The notes under the pieces were generated by a model. It searched no databases, was not told the DNA's origin, and worked only from the letters and a program-made list of their open reading frames with translations. A stretch of 64,000 nucleotides of DNA from Saccharopolyspora ipomoeae. GTDB taxonomy: Bacteria; Actinomycetota; Actinomycetes; Mycobacteriales; Pseudonocardiaceae. How positions within the stretch are numbered: the stretch's first letter is position 1; every line of letters begins with the position of its first letter. Shown one piece after another: positions 41,677 through 50,764 of this stretch. A program made the position numbers and the translations under genes. The DNA is taken from the NCBI RefSeq assembly GCF_029952525.1, contig NZ_JASAOF010000002.1, positions 186,001 through 250,000 on the forward strand. The letters run 5' to 3'.

Positions 41677-42582
41677 TCAGGGCCAGGGGAGGGTTCGACG
41701 GGAGTGGAAGTGGCGGGGTCGGCCGGTTCTGGGATCGGGGAACTCGAGGGATCGGGCGAGGAGCCTCAGCGGGGTGGTGAAGTCGTCCGGGGGCTTCGGG
41801 CGGACCTCGGGGTAGAGGTCGTCGCCGACGATGGGGAGGCCGAGGGAGTTGAGGTGGACCCGGATCTGGTGGGTGCGGCCGGTGCGGGGGTGCAGGCGGT
41901 AGCGGGCCAGGGCGCCGCGGGATTCGAGGAGTTCGACGCGGGTTTCGGCGTTGGGCTCGCCGGCTTCCTCGAACGCCGCCAGCACGCCCCGGTGCTTGAC
42001 GATGCGGCTGTGGATCGTGCGGGGGAACGTCAGACCCGGGTCGTGGGGAGCGATGGCCTCGTAGGTCTTGTCGACCCGGCGGTCGTGGAACAGGGTCTGG
42101 TACGCGCCGCGCAGCGCGGGATCGACGACGAACAGCACGAGACCCGCCGTGGCGCGGTCCAGCCGGTGCGCGGGGGACAGGTCCGGCAGGTCGAGCTGCC
42201 TGCGCAGGCGGATCAGGGCGGTCTCGGTGACGTGCCCGCCGCGCGGGGTGGTGGCCAGGAAGTGCGGCTTGTCGACGACGAGGATCTCCTCGTCGCGGTG
42301 CAGGACCTCCAGCTCGAACGGCACCGGCGTCTCCGGTGCCACGTCGCGGTGGAACCACACGAACCCGCCGGGCCGGAACGCCTCGTCCGCGGCCACCGGC
42401 CCGTCGTGGGTGACGAACCGCCCCGCCGCCAGCATCTCGTCGACGAGCGCGGGGGAGAGCTTGGGCAGGCGCTCGACGAGGAAGTCCCGCACGGTCGCCC
42501 ACCGCCCGTCGGTGGGCAGGTGCACCCGGACCGGGTCCAGCCCGTCGCGCTGCGGCAGGGGTGAGCGGAGCTTGCGACGCAT
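41677..42582 (-). CDS. RluA-family RNA pseudouridine synthase
   Basis: A 301-residue enzyme isomerising uridine to pseudouridine in rRNA or tRNA. The catalytic Asp is in the family motif AHRLDRATAGLVLF. Other marks are LVVDKPHFLATTPRGGHV and LHPRTGRTHQIRVHL. There is a short S4-like N-terminal segment (VRDFLVERLPKLSPALVDEML). The specific RNA position cannot be told from sequence. Confidence 0.92.
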   Translation of the reverse strand: MRRKLRSPLPQRDGLDPVRVHLPTDGRWATVRDFLVERLPKLSPALVDEMLAAGRFVTHDGPVAADEAFRPGGFVWFHRDVAPETPVPFELEVLHRDEEILVVDKPHFLATTPRGGHVTETALIRLRRQLDLPDLSPAHRLDRATAGLVLFVVDPALRGAYQTLFHDRRVDKTYEAIAPHDPGLTFPRTIHSRIVKHRGVLAAFEEAGEPNAETRVELLESRGALARYRLHPRTGRTHQIRVHLNSLGLPIVGDDLYPEVRPKPPDDFTTPLRLLARSLEFPDPRTGRPRHFHSRRTLPWP

Positions 42583-42610
42583 GGTCCGCCCAGCGTAACC
42601 GGTGGTCAGG

Positions 42611-42793
42611 TCACCCCAGCAGCTTGGCGAGGAACCAACCGACCCGGCTGACCTTGCGGATGCGGGGGTTGCCCTCGATGCCGTGGACCTCCCACTGCTG
42701 CCCGCAGTCCGGGCAGCGCCACAACCCGATCTGGAGGGGAACCTCGCACGGATGACCGCGCCGACCTCGTCTCATGACCCGATCCCACCACAT
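42611..42793 (-). CDS. small zinc-ribbon-like protein
   Basis: A 60-residue protein with one CPDCG knuckle (LWRCPDCGQQWEVHGIEGN) and an upstream GHPCEVP Cys, possibly binding zinc. The C-terminus (RKVSRVGWFLAKLLG) is basic and amphipathic. It starts at ATG 42793 or 42775; neither has a strong ribosome-binding site. I do not recognise a function. It lies 28 nt upstream of the pseudouridine synthase gene on the same strand. Confidence 0.6.
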   Translation of the reverse strand: MWWDRVMRRGRRGHPCEVPLQIGLWRCPDCGQQWEVHGIEGNPRIRKVSRVGWFLAKLLG

Positions 42794-42900
42794 CCGGGCT
42801 GCGCGAGGTGGTGAACCGATCATCGGAATCGGTGACTTTCGGCCTTACCGAGCGTGCTGGGGGATCCATAGCCTCGCCCGCATGGCTAGAGGAGTTCGGA

Positions 42901-44349
42901 TCAGTCGCGGCACTCGCAGGCCGGGTCCTGGCACGCGTGGTTGAGACCCGGCAGCGGAGGCGTCTCGACCCGGTCCCCGCGACCGATGGTCAGCGCCGCC
43001 AGCAGCCCGCCCGCCGCGCACAGCGCTGCCGAGATCTGCAGCGCGGTCGCGAAACCCGGTCCCAGCGGCGCGCCGTCGCCGGTGCCCGACAGCCCGGCGA
43101 CCACCGGCAGCACCGCCACCGCCAGCAGCCCGGCCAGCCGCGACACGGCGTTGTTCACGCCTGAGGCCACCCCGCCGCGCTCGGGCCGGACCGAACCCAG
43201 CACCGCCGCCGTCAGCGGCGCCACCGTGATCGACAGGCCCAGCCCGAACACCAGCACCCCCGGCAGCACCCCGCCGGCGTAGCTCGCCCCGGCCTCGGCG
43301 CGGGTGAGCAGCAGGAGCCCGGCCGCGCAGCCGAACGGCCCCACCGTCATCGGGATCCGCGGCCCGGTCCGCTGCGCCAGCGCGCCGATCCGGCCGGACA
43401 GCAGCAGCATGATGATCGTGATCGGCAGCGTCGCGATGCCCGCTTCCATCGCCGTGTAGCCCATCGTCTGCTGCAGCTGCAGCGAGAGCAGGAACAACGC
43501 CCCGCTCAACGCCGAGTACACCGCCAGCGTGACCAGGTTCGCGCCGGTGAACTGCGAGGACCGCAGCAGCGACAGCGGCAGCAGCGGAGCCGGGTGGCGG
43601 GCTTCCAGCAGCGGGAACACCACGAGCGCGGTGACCCCGACCACCGCAGCCGTGGTGGAAACCGGGTCCCAGCCGATCGTCGGGATCTCGATGAGCGCGA
43701 ACACGGTCCCGGCCAGCCCGAGCGTGACCGCCACCGCGCCGCCGACGTCGAGCCGCCCGCTCGCGTTCGGATCCCGCGTCTCGGGGACGTGCCGCAGCGC
43801 CAGCAGAGCGGCGGCGGCGATGGGCACGTTGATGAAGAACACCCACCGCCACGACGCGGCGTCGACCAGCCAGCCGCCCACGAACGGCCCGACCGCCGAG
43901 GACACCCCGGTCAGCCCCGCCCAGCGCCCCACGGCCTCACCGCGGTCGTCGGGATCGATGGAGGCGTTGATCAGCGCCAGGCTGCCCGGCACCAGCAGCG
44001 CACCGCCGACGCCCTGGGCCAGCCGCGCCGCGATCAGGGCTTCCCCGGTCGGCGCCAGCCCGCAGCCCAGCGAGGCGATCGTGAACACGACCAGCCCGGC
44101 GGTGAAGATCCGCCGACGCCCGTAGCGGTCGCCCAGCGCGCCGCCGAGCAGCAGCAACGCGCTCAGCGTGAGCAGGTAGGCGTCGAGCACCCACTGCAGC
44201 ACCCGCATCCCGCCGCCGACGTCGCGGCCGATGGCCGGCAGCGCCACGTTGACCACGGACCCGTCCAGGAACGCCACCCCCGAGCCGAGGATGGTGGCCA
44301 CCAGGATCCAGCGGCCGGAGCGGGAGCGGAGCGCGACGGCGGTGGGCAC
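42901..44349 (-). CDS. DHA2-family (EmrB/QacA-like) MFS drug exporter
   Basis: A 482-residue protein with about fourteen transmembrane helices. Motif A is GGALGDRYGRRRIF, motif C is GLTGVSSAVGPFVGGWL, and FLDGSVVNVALPAI in helix 1 is typical of the DHA2 family. It would expel hydrophobic cations or antibiotics in exchange for protons. The C-terminal tail is odd: NHACQDPACECRD, with three Cys in ten residues. No regulator is directly adjacent. Confidence 0.9.
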   Translation of the reverse strand: MPTAVALRSRSGRWILVATILGSGVAFLDGSVVNVALPAIGRDVGGGMRVLQWVLDAYLLTLSALLLLGGALGDRYGRRRIFTAGLVVFTIASLGCGLAPTGEALIAARLAQGVGGALLVPGSLALINASIDPDDRGEAVGRWAGLTGVSSAVGPFVGGWLVDAASWRWVFFINVPIAAAALLALRHVPETRDPNASGRLDVGGAVAVTLGLAGTVFALIEIPTIGWDPVSTTAAVVGVTALVVFPLLEARHPAPLLPLSLLRSSQFTGANLVTLAVYSALSGALFLLSLQLQQTMGYTAMEAGIATLPITIIMLLLSGRIGALAQRTGPRIPMTVGPFGCAAGLLLLTRAEAGASYAGGVLPGVLVFGLGLSITVAPLTAAVLGSVRPERGGVASGVNNAVSRLAGLLAVAVLPVVAGLSGTGDGAPLGPGFATALQISAALCAAGGLLAALTIGRGDRVETPPLPGLNHACQDPACECRD

Positions 44350-44367
44350 GGCGCCGACGATAGGCCG

Positions 44368-45303
44368 CTACCCCGACACGGGCACGGCAAGCCCCTCGGC
44401 CGGGAGCGCCGATGCGACGGCCTCCGGCGCGTAGCGGCGCAGCAGGCCGAGTCCGATCTGCGCCCGGCGCACGCGCTCGCGGCCGAGCCGCACGGCGGTG
44501 TCGGTGAGGTGGCTGCCGCTGGGGTAGATGTTGGGCGCGTTGCGCAGGCCGAACTTGACGTAGACCGGGGCGGCGACCCGCACGATCTCGGCGATCTCGA
44601 AGTGCCGGACGAACCCGCCCATGTCGTCGGGCGACTCGACGTAGACGTCCAGCGGCAGGTCGGTGGCCGCCCGGATCGCCGCCAGCTGCCCGAGGCTCAG
44701 GTCGGTGGGCACGTTGTAGGTGTCGGCGCCCAGGTCCTCGGCGATGCGCACCGAGGCCGGGTTGGCCAGGCCCATCTGCACGCTGATCTTGAACTGCAGG
44801 TCGCCGGGCAGGTCCCCGGCCTCGCGCATCGCCGAGGCGACCTTGAGCACGCCGAGGTCGGTGATGAGCACGCTGCGGATGCCGGACTCGGCGGTGCGGC
44901 GGATGTCCTCCAGCACGTGCACCAGCTGGTCGGTCCCGCGCGCCTGCGCGGCCACCGGGGCGCCGCCGGAGGAGACCGCCATCGCGCTGGTGTCCCACCC
45001 GGCCAGCGGCCGGGCGAACAGGCTCAGCTCCACCGAGCGCGCGGCGGCGGTGGTGGACATGGCGGCCAGCTCGTCGTCGGTGAGCAGCATCCCGCCGCTG
45101 CCCTGGGAGATGCGGTGCACCAGGACGCCGCGCTCGTCGGCCTCGGCCAGCACCGCGTCGAGGACCTCCGGGCCTTCGGTGCTGGGGATCTCCACGCGGT
45201 ACTGGGCGCCGTCGGGAAATCTCTTGTCGCTGGTGGCCGCCGTGTCGTCGGTGGGCAGACCCAGGGATCGCAGGAAGTCGCGCGTCTGGCGCACCTTGAA
45301 CAC
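44368..45303 (-). CDS. TIM-barrel protein resembling peptidase family U32
   Basis: A 311-residue protein. The segments RSVLITDLGVLKVASAM, FKISVQMGLANPASVRIAEDLGADTYNVP and VYVKFGLRNAPNIYP suggest a TIM barrel of the U32/PrtC kind. The Cys-rich iron-sulfur motif of hydroxylating U32 members is not visible, so the activity is unknown. The GTG start at 45303 lies just downstream of a good promoter (TTGACC, 18 nt, TACGAT). It diverges from an IclR gene that probably regulates it. Confidence 0.55.
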   Translation of the reverse strand: MFKVRQTRDFLRSLGLPTDDTAATSDKRFPDGAQYRVEIPSTEGPEVLDAVLAEADERGVLVHRISQGSGGMLLTDDELAAMSTTAAARSVELSLFARPLAGWDTSAMAVSSGGAPVAAQARGTDQLVHVLEDIRRTAESGIRSVLITDLGVLKVASAMREAGDLPGDLQFKISVQMGLANPASVRIAEDLGADTYNVPTDLSLGQLAAIRAATDLPLDVYVESPDDMGGFVRHFEIAEIVRVAAPVYVKFGLRNAPNIYPSGSHLTDTAVRLGRERVRRAQIGLGLLRRYAPEAVASALPAEGLAVPVSG

Positions 45304-45308
45304 ACTCC

Positions 45309-45366
45309 GTTCGACATTCCGAACAACGTTCGTGGAATCGTATGATCGGGATCGAGCCGGGGTCAA
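45309..45366 (-). promoter_or_regulatory. promoter of the U32-like gene with overlapping IclR half-sites
   Basis: On the minus strand TTGACC (45366-45361) and TACGAT (45342-45337) are 18 nt apart. Between the -10 box and the start codon lie GTTCG (45309), CGAAC (45320) and GTTCG (45328): three alternating half-sites giving GTTCG-N6-CGAAC and CGAAC-AAC-GTTCG. ATTCC/GGAAT arms flank the second pair. This fits repression by the divergent IclR protein. Confidence 0.55.
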
Positions 45367-45457
45367 GACAACGCTTCCACCTCGATCGATATCAGGTACG
45401 ATGTTCGAAATATCGGTCAACCTCTCCGGTTGGCCCGAAGCGGAAGGAGTAGCGGCG

Positions 45458-46219
45458 TTGGCACGAGCGGTACCGGCGGTGGAGCGGGCCTTCGACGTCC
45501 TCGAACTGTTCCTGGAGGCCGATGAGCTCAGCGCTCCGGAGATCACCGCGCAGCTCGGGCTGCCGCGCACCACGGTGCACGAACTGGTCGGCACCCTCAA
45601 CGAGCGCGGCTACCTGATGCCCACCGGGCGCGCCACCAACAAGTACCGGTTGGGCGTGCGCAGCTTCCAACTGGGGTCGGCCTACGCCGAACGGCTCGAC
45701 CTGGCCCGCGAGGGCCAGCTGGTCGCCGAGGAGATCGCCGAGCGCTGCCAGGAGACCGTGCACGTGGGTGTCCGCGACGGCTCGGACGTGCTTTACGTCT
45801 CCAAGGTCGACAGCTCCCACCCGGTGCGGATGGTCTCCGCGGTCGGCCGCAGGCTCCCGGCGCACTGCACCGCGCTGGGCAAGACGCTGCTGGCGGCCCT
45901 GCCGCGCGCCGAGGTCGACGAGCTCTACAGCGGGCAGAAGCTCGACGGCATGACCGAGCACAGCATCACCAACCGCAAGACGCTGCGCAAAGAGCTCGAC
46001 GAGATCGCCGAGGACGGCGTGGCCCGCGAGTACTGCGAGTCCAACGAGTCGGTGGCCTGCGTGGCCGCCCCGGTGCGCGACACCAGCGGTGCGGTCGTGG
46101 CCGCGATGAGCATCTCGGTGCCGATCCTGCGCTGGAACGACGAGACCGAGGCAGCCCTGCGCGACCTGGTCCGCGAAGGCGCCACCGCCCTGTCCGAGAG
46201 GCTCGGCCACACGTCGTGA
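45458..46219 (+). CDS. IclR-family transcriptional regulator
   Basis: A 253-residue regulator with an N-terminal winged helix (SAPEITAQLGLPRTTVHELVGTL) and a C-terminal GAF-like effector domain with LPAHCTALGKTLLAALP and CVAAPVRDTSGAVVAAMSIS. I chose the TTG at 45458 because GGAAGGAG lies 8 nt upstream and the family start fits; an in-frame ATG at 45401 adds 19 atypical residues. It is divergent from the U32-like gene. Confidence 0.87.
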   Translation: MARAVPAVERAFDVLELFLEADELSAPEITAQLGLPRTTVHELVGTLNERGYLMPTGRATNKYRLGVRSFQLGSAYAERLDLAREGQLVAEEIAERCQETVHVGVRDGSDVLYVSKVDSSHPVRMVSAVGRRLPAHCTALGKTLLAALPRAEVDELYSGQKLDGMTEHSITNRKTLRKELDEIAEDGVAREYCESNESVACVAAPVRDTSGAVVAAMSISVPILRWNDETEAALRDLVREGATALSERLGHTS

Positions 46220-46224
46220 GGTGC

Positions 46225-46266
46225 GGCGGTGCCGCTGCGTCGGGTTCGGGACTCAGCGGCACCGCC
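46225..46266. terminator. bidirectional hairpin terminator
   Basis: GGCGGTGCCGCTG and CAGCGGCACCGCC form a perfect 13-bp stem. It begins 5 nt after the IclR stop and lies between the convergent IclR and UspA genes. Confidence 0.75.
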
Positions 46267-46292
46267 GAGCGAAGCGATCACTCGACCGTTCC

Positions 46293-46715
46293 CTAGTGGC
46301 GGACGATCACCACCGGGCACTTCGAGTGCAGGGCTGAGCGCTGGCTGACGGAGCCGAGGAGCGCGCCGTAGAAGCTGCCGTGGCCCCTGCTGCCGACCAC
46401 CAGCAGGTCGGCCTCGGCGGAGGCGTCGATGAGGGCCTGGGCGGCGTGGCCGTGCACCAGCTCGCGCTCGATGGTCACCTCGGTGGAGCCCTCGAACTCC
46501 TCGACGGTGTCGTCCAGGCACTGCCGGGCCGAGTCCTCGAAGTCGTCCGGTGGCATCGGGCCGCCTTCCCAGGAGTAGAACGCGGGGAACTCCCAGGCGC
46601 CGATCGCGCGCACCGTCGACCCGGTGAGCTCGGCCTGCTTGAGGGCCCAGCGCATCGCGCACTTCGAGGGTTCCGATCCGTCCACGCCGACGACGATCCT
46701 GCCGTGCTCCGTCAT
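46293..46715 (-). CDS. universal stress protein, UspA family
   Basis: A 140-residue single Usp domain. It begins RIVVGVDGSEPSK and carries the ATP-binding loop VVGSRGHGSFYGALLGSVSQ, the G-2x-G-9x-G-(S/T) pattern. It therefore probably binds ATP. Usp proteins act in stress and dormancy responses by unclear means. It is divergent from the subtilase gene. Confidence 0.92.
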   Translation of the reverse strand: MTEHGRIVVGVDGSEPSKCAMRWALKQAELTGSTVRAIGAWEFPAFYSWEGGPMPPDDFEDSARQCLDDTVEEFEGSTEVTIERELVHGHAAQALIDASAEADLLVVGSRGHGSFYGALLGSVSQRSALHSKCPVVIVRH

Positions 46716-46922
46716 GACGACCTCCCGCGTTGGCTCTCACTGGGGCCTCCCCCCAATGGAAGTACGCGGAGCTGATCCCGTCCAGCCTTCGGCGTGTCGG
46801 AGACCGCCGTCCCCCTCCCCGTAACACGAACGGGTTCAGCGGAGGTCGTTTCGTTGTGATCGTCGATCTCGGTCCGCTACCGATGAGGCACATCCGCGCG
46901 CCACCGATCGACGAGGAGTGAC

Positions 46923-48080
46923 ATGACATCCAGTCTGACCGGGCGTTACCTGGTCCTGCTCGAAGACGACTCGACCATCATCGGCACCCGCGAGGTGACC
47001 CGCTTAACCGGCATCCGCCCCGCCAACACCGCCGACGCGGCCGGTGCCGCGCCCGGCGAGCTGTTCAGCGGCGCGGGCGGAATCGTGCTGCACCAGCTCG
47101 GCATCGCGCTCATCGACGCCGACGAGGAGCAGTTCGCCAACCTGCAGCGCGCCGTCGGCGAGACCGGCCCGATCGCCGGCGTCGAGGCCGAGCGCCGGGT
47201 CTTCGCCATCGGCGAACCGGCCCCGCCCGCGGAAGGCGAGTTCACCTGGGGACTGCAGGCGGTGCGGGCCGACGCCTCCGCCGCGACCGGAGCAGGGGTG
47301 CGGGTGGCCGTGCTCGACACCGGCCTCGACGAGCAGCACCCCGACTTCGCCGGGCGCGACATCGTCACCGGCGCCTTCGTCGAGGGGCAGAGCGCCCACG
47401 ACGGCCACGGCCACGGCACCCACGTCATCGGCACCGCCTGCGGCCCGCGCACCTCGCAGGCCGGGCCGGGCTACGGCGTCGCGAACCAGGCCAGCATCTA
47501 CGCCGGGAAGGTCCTCGGCGACGACGGATCGGGCTCGGACAGCGGCATCCTGTCGGGCATCGAGTGGGCGCTGTCCAACAGCTGCTCGATCGTGTCGATG
47601 TCGCTGGGCTCGGCCACCGAACCCGGCGCGCCCTACTCGGAGGCGTTCGAACGGGTGGCCCGCCGCGCCCTGGAGCGCGGCACGCTGATCATCGCCGCCG
47701 CCGGAAACGAGAGTCAGCGCTCCGCGGGCGTGATCGCCCCGGTCGGCCACCCGGCGAACTGCCCGTCGGTGATGGCGGTCGGTGCGGTCGACTCGCAGAT
47801 GCAGGTCGCCGACTTCTCCTGCGGCACCGTCGACAACATCGGGCAGGTCGACGTGGCCGCGCCCGGTGTCGACGTCTACTCGTCCTGGCCGGGCGCCGAG
47901 CGCTACCGCAAGCTCGACGGCACCAGCATGGCGACGCCGCACGTCTCCGGCGTGGCGGCGCTGCACGCCCAGCAGTCGCCGGACCGCTCGCGGGCGCTGT
48001 GGACGCGGCTGACCCAGTCGGCCAAGCGGCTGCCGCTGCCGGGCACCGACGTGGGCGCGGGGCTCGTCCAGGCTCCCTGA
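46923..48080 (+). CDS. intracellular S8 (subtilisin-type) serine peptidase with a TTA codon
   Basis: A 385-residue protease. The triad is Asp132 (VAVLDTGLD), His164 (HGHGTHVIG) and Ser335 (GTSMATPHVSG), with oxyanion Asn262 (AAAGNES). The first 120 residues resemble an inhibitor-like propeptide. There is no signal peptide, so it is either intracellular or exported by an atypical route. Codon 28 (47004-47006) is TTA, very rare in such genomes and often linked to bldA-dependent late expression. It diverges from uspA across a 207-bp gap. Confidence 0.88.
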   Translation: MTSSLTGRYLVLLEDDSTIIGTREVTRLTGIRPANTADAAGAAPGELFSGAGGIVLHQLGIALIDADEEQFANLQRAVGETGPIAGVEAERRVFAIGEPAPPAEGEFTWGLQAVRADASAATGAGVRVAVLDTGLDEQHPDFAGRDIVTGAFVEGQSAHDGHGHGTHVIGTACGPRTSQAGPGYGVANQASIYAGKVLGDDGSGSDSGILSGIEWALSNSCSIVSMSLGSATEPGAPYSEAFERVARRALERGTLIIAAAGNESQRSAGVIAPVGHPANCPSVMAVGAVDSQMQVADFSCGTVDNIGQVDVAAPGVDVYSSWPGAERYRKLDGTSMATPHVSGVAALHAQQSPDRSRALWTRLTQSAKRLPLPGTDVGAGLVQAP

Positions 48081-48102
48081 CGGGTGCGACCGGGCGGCGG
48101 GC

Positions 48103-48435
48103 TCAGCGCTCGCCGCCCAGCTCGTCCTCGATGGCCTTGGCCGCGACCCGCGTGCAGTTGCCCAGGTCCTCGGCCGCCGCGGCGGCCTGGTCGAGCGCCA
48201 CGTGCACCTCGGGCGGTTCGGAACCGGCGCCGCCGCTGTCGGCGGCGAGCAGGTCGAGTTGGCGCGCCAGTCTCGCGCTCGCGGCGCTGAGGTCCAGCAG
48301 CGCGTCCCGCGCCCGGACGGCCTCGGCAGGGCTGTCGGTGATGGCGCGGGCGCCCTCGTTCAGGCGATGACCGGCGACGGTGATCATGTCGGCGGTCGCG
48401 CTGACGTTCTGCCAGCTCGTCGGTTGTGCGCTCAT
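48103..48435 (-). CDS. uncharacterised helical protein
   Basis: A 110-residue, Ala-rich, probably all-helical protein (RARDALLDLSAASARLARQL, ALDQAAAAAEDLGNCTRVAAKAIEDEL). I do not recognise it. The heptad-like hydrophobic spacing suggests a helical bundle or dimer. It lies between the subtilase and the phytoene synthase-like gene, on the latter's strand, 67 nt downstream of it. Confidence 0.6.
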   Translation of the reverse strand: MSAQPTSWQNVSATADMITVAGHRLNEGARAITDSPAEAVRARDALLDLSAASARLARQLDLLAADSGGAGSEPPEVHVALDQAAAAAEDLGNCTRVAAKAIEDELGGER

Positions 48436-48502
48436 CGGCGGGCTCCCCGGTTTCGAACACGCAGGCTTTGCGAGGCCCGGTGTGTGGCGGGCTGCCCTGG
48501 TA

Positions 48503-49483
48503 CTACCCGCGAGGACGGGCCGCCAAGCCTGAACGCACCGCGCGCGAGACGAGGACCACACCCGCCGCGCGAGCGGCGACCGCCAGCCTGCGCGAGACCG
48601 GCACGGCGACGCGTCGGGCGAACACGTCGTAACCCGATCCGACGATGTGGTCGAGGATCTCGCCGTAGAGCACCGCCGCGGTGCGCACGCACGGACGCGA
48701 ATCCGGCGCCAGCAGACGGATTCCGGGCTCGGCGGCGCGGTAGTGCGCGCGCGTGCGCGCGACCTGGTCGGCCAGCGCCCGCCGCACCGGCCCGTCGGCC
48801 CGGCCGCGACGGCGGCACCACGCGAGCCGCTGCCGGTCCACCCCGAACACCGCCAGCTCGTCGGCGGGCAGGTACACCCGGCCCCGGTCGAGGTCCTCGC
48901 CGACGTCGCGCAGGAAGTTGGTGAGCTGGAAGGCCACGCCCAGCGCCGAGGCCGCCGCCCGCGCCTCGTCCGGGCTGCCGACGGTGCCCAGCACCGGCAG
49001 CAGCTGCAACCCGATGACCGCCGCCGAACCGTGGACGTAGCGCTCCAGGTCGGGGCGGGTGGGGTAGTCGGTGACGGTGAGGTCCATCCGCATCGAGGCC
49101 AGGAAGTCCTCGAACAGCACCGGATCGACCTGGTGGCGCTCCACCGTGTCGGCAAGCGCCGCCAGCACCGGGTGCTCGCTGGTGCCCGACTTCAGCGCGA
49201 GCCGCAGCAGGTCCTCCAGCTCGTCGAGGCGTTCGGCGCGCAGCGCGGGGGAGTCGGGGCCGACGTCGTCGACGATGTCGTCGACCCAGCGGGCGAAGCC
49301 GTAGAGGGCGTGCACGGCGGGCCGCCGGTGCGGCGGCAGCAGCCGGGTCGCCAGGAAGTAGGTGCGGCCGTGCTCGGCGTTGAGCGCCCGGGACCGCAGG
49401 TAGGCGGGGCGGAGGGCGGGCGCGACACCGGCGGCGTCGAGTTCACGGCGTGCTCCCACCACCGACCAGGCACCCGCGTCCAT
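48503..49483 (-). CDS. phytoene/squalene synthase family protein
   Basis: A 326-residue head-to-head prenyl synthase. The first aspartate-rich motif is WVDDIVDD (about residues 66-73) and the second is [16 protein letters not shown]; the YFLATRLLP and YGFARWVDD segments are typical of phytoene/squalene synthases. It condenses two prenyl diphosphates on the way to carotenoids or hopanoids. No other carotenoid gene is seen in the window. The ATG start lacks a clear ribosome-binding site. Confidence 0.87.
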   Translation of the reverse strand: MDAGAWSVVGARRELDAAGVAPALRPAYLRSRALNAEHGRTYFLATRLLPPHRRPAVHALYGFARWVDDIVDDVGPDSPALRAERLDELEDLLRLALKSGTSEHPVLAALADTVERHQVDPVLFEDFLASMRMDLTVTDYPTRPDLERYVHGSAAVIGLQLLPVLGTVGSPDEARAAASALGVAFQLTNFLRDVGEDLDRGRVYLPADELAVFGVDRQRLAWCRRRGRADGPVRRALADQVARTRAHYRAAEPGIRLLAPDSRPCVRTAAVLYGEILDHIVGSGYDVFARRVAVPVSRRLAVAARAAGVVLVSRAVRSGLAARPRG

Positions 49484-49559
49484 GACACGAATCTCAGCAC
49501 ATCGCGACCGGCTCGGCGCCGCCGGAGTCGCCGCCCGGTGAACCCGGTCACGTGCGGGG

Positions 49560-49602
49560 ACCGCCGGGGGAGACCGCATCCACAGCAGCCGCCCCCGGCG
49601 GT
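49560..49602. terminator. hairpin in the gap downstream of ku
   Basis: ACCGCCGGGGG and CCCCCGGCGGT form a perfect 11-bp stem with a 21-nt loop in the 266-bp gap between ku and the phytoene synthase-like gene. It is about 150 nt past the ku stop. A TTCTT tract follows only on the plus strand, so a terminator role for ku is uncertain. Confidence 0.35.
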
Positions 49603-49749
49603 TCTTCACACGCGGAATCCCCTCTGCGTTCCGCGCGCCCGTGAGCGGCTCCAGGCCCGCCCACACGATCGGGACCCACCTGGGGCGCGGCCATGACGCA
49701 AGATCGCGGAACTTTTTCGAACGACTTCCTGACCGGTCGGCCCGCCGGC

Positions 49750-50688
49750 TCAGGACGCCTTGCGGGAGCCGCGCCCGGCCTCGGCCACGGCCCGCTCCAG
49801 CTCGGCCCGCTTCATCTTCGAGCGGCCCTTGACGCCCAGCTCCCGCGCGCGGTCGTCGAGCTCGGCCTTGGTCAGCTCCGAGAGGTCCTCGGAGGGCTGG
49901 GGCGCCCGGCCCTTGCGGGCCTCGTCGACGCTGCGCCGCAGCGCCTCGGTGAGGTCGATGACGTCGGTGGGCTGCGGCGGCGCTTCGGCCGCCTGCACCT
50001 CGCCGCCGCGCGCCTTCTCCGCCAGCAGCTCCTCGACCCGCTCGGTGTAGGTGTCGGAGTACTCCTCGGGATTCCACTCGCCGCTCATCGACTCGATGAT
50101 CGTGGTGGCCATCCGCAGCTCCTTGTCGGAGGGATCGGCCTGCTCGGGCTGGTCGCCGACGAGGTCGGCCGGATCGCGGATCTCGTCGGCGAAGAACAGC
50201 GTGTTCAGCGCCAGCACGTCGGTGTCGGCGCGCACCGCGGTGAGGTACTGCTTGCCGCGCAGCACGAACGTGGCGATGCCGGCCTGCCCGGTCTCCTGCA
50301 TGGCGCGGCGCAGCAGGTTGTAGGGCCGGAAGTGCTCCTTGGAATTGGGCGCCAGCCAGTAGGTCTTCTGGAAGTGCACCGGATCGATCTCGGTGAGGTC
50401 GACGAAGGTGGAGATGTCGATGGTGCGCGAGCGGCCGGGAGCGATCTCGTCCAGTTCGGACTGCTCCACGGTGATGATGCCGTCGCCGTGCTCGCGGCCC
50501 TTGACGATGTCGTTGTAGCCGACCTCGTCCCCGGTGGTCTCGTTGACGCGCTTGTAGCGGATCCGGTCGGTGGTCCCGCGCTGGTACTGGTGGAACTGGA
50601 TCGTGTGGTCCTCGGTCGCGGCGTAGAGCCCGACCGGGATGGTCACCAGGCCGAAGTTGATCGACCCGGTCCAGATCTTGCGCGGCAT
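49750..50688 (-). CDS. ku: Ku protein (non-homologous end joining)
   Basis: A 312-residue prokaryotic Ku homodimer subunit that rings broken DNA ends and recruits ligase D. The start [19 protein letters not shown] is diagnostic. The core runs to about residue 250 ([20 protein letters not shown]). The tail has a SAP/Rho-N-like helix pair ([33 protein letters not shown]), which adds DNA contacts. No ligD is in the window. It stands downstream of selB but is separated by 76 nt. Confidence 0.93.
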   Translation of the reverse strand: MPRKIWTGSINFGLVTIPVGLYAATEDHTIQFHQYQRGTTDRIRYKRVNETTGDEVGYNDIVKGREHGDGIITVEQSELDEIAPGRSRTIDISTFVDLTEIDPVHFQKTYWLAPNSKEHFRPYNLLRRAMQETGQAGIATFVLRGKQYLTAVRADTDVLALNTLFFADEIRDPADLVGDQPEQADPSDKELRMATTIIESMSGEWNPEEYSDTYTERVEELLAEKARGGEVQAAEAPPQPTDVIDLTEALRRSVDEARKGRAPQPSEDLSELTKAELDDRARELGVKGRSKMKRAELERAVAEAGRGSRKAS

Positions 50689-50764
50689 GGCGTGCTCCCC
50701 TCGCCCGAGCGCCGGCGTCGCCACCACCCACCATGCGGTGAGCCCCGCAAGATCGCAGACCCGC

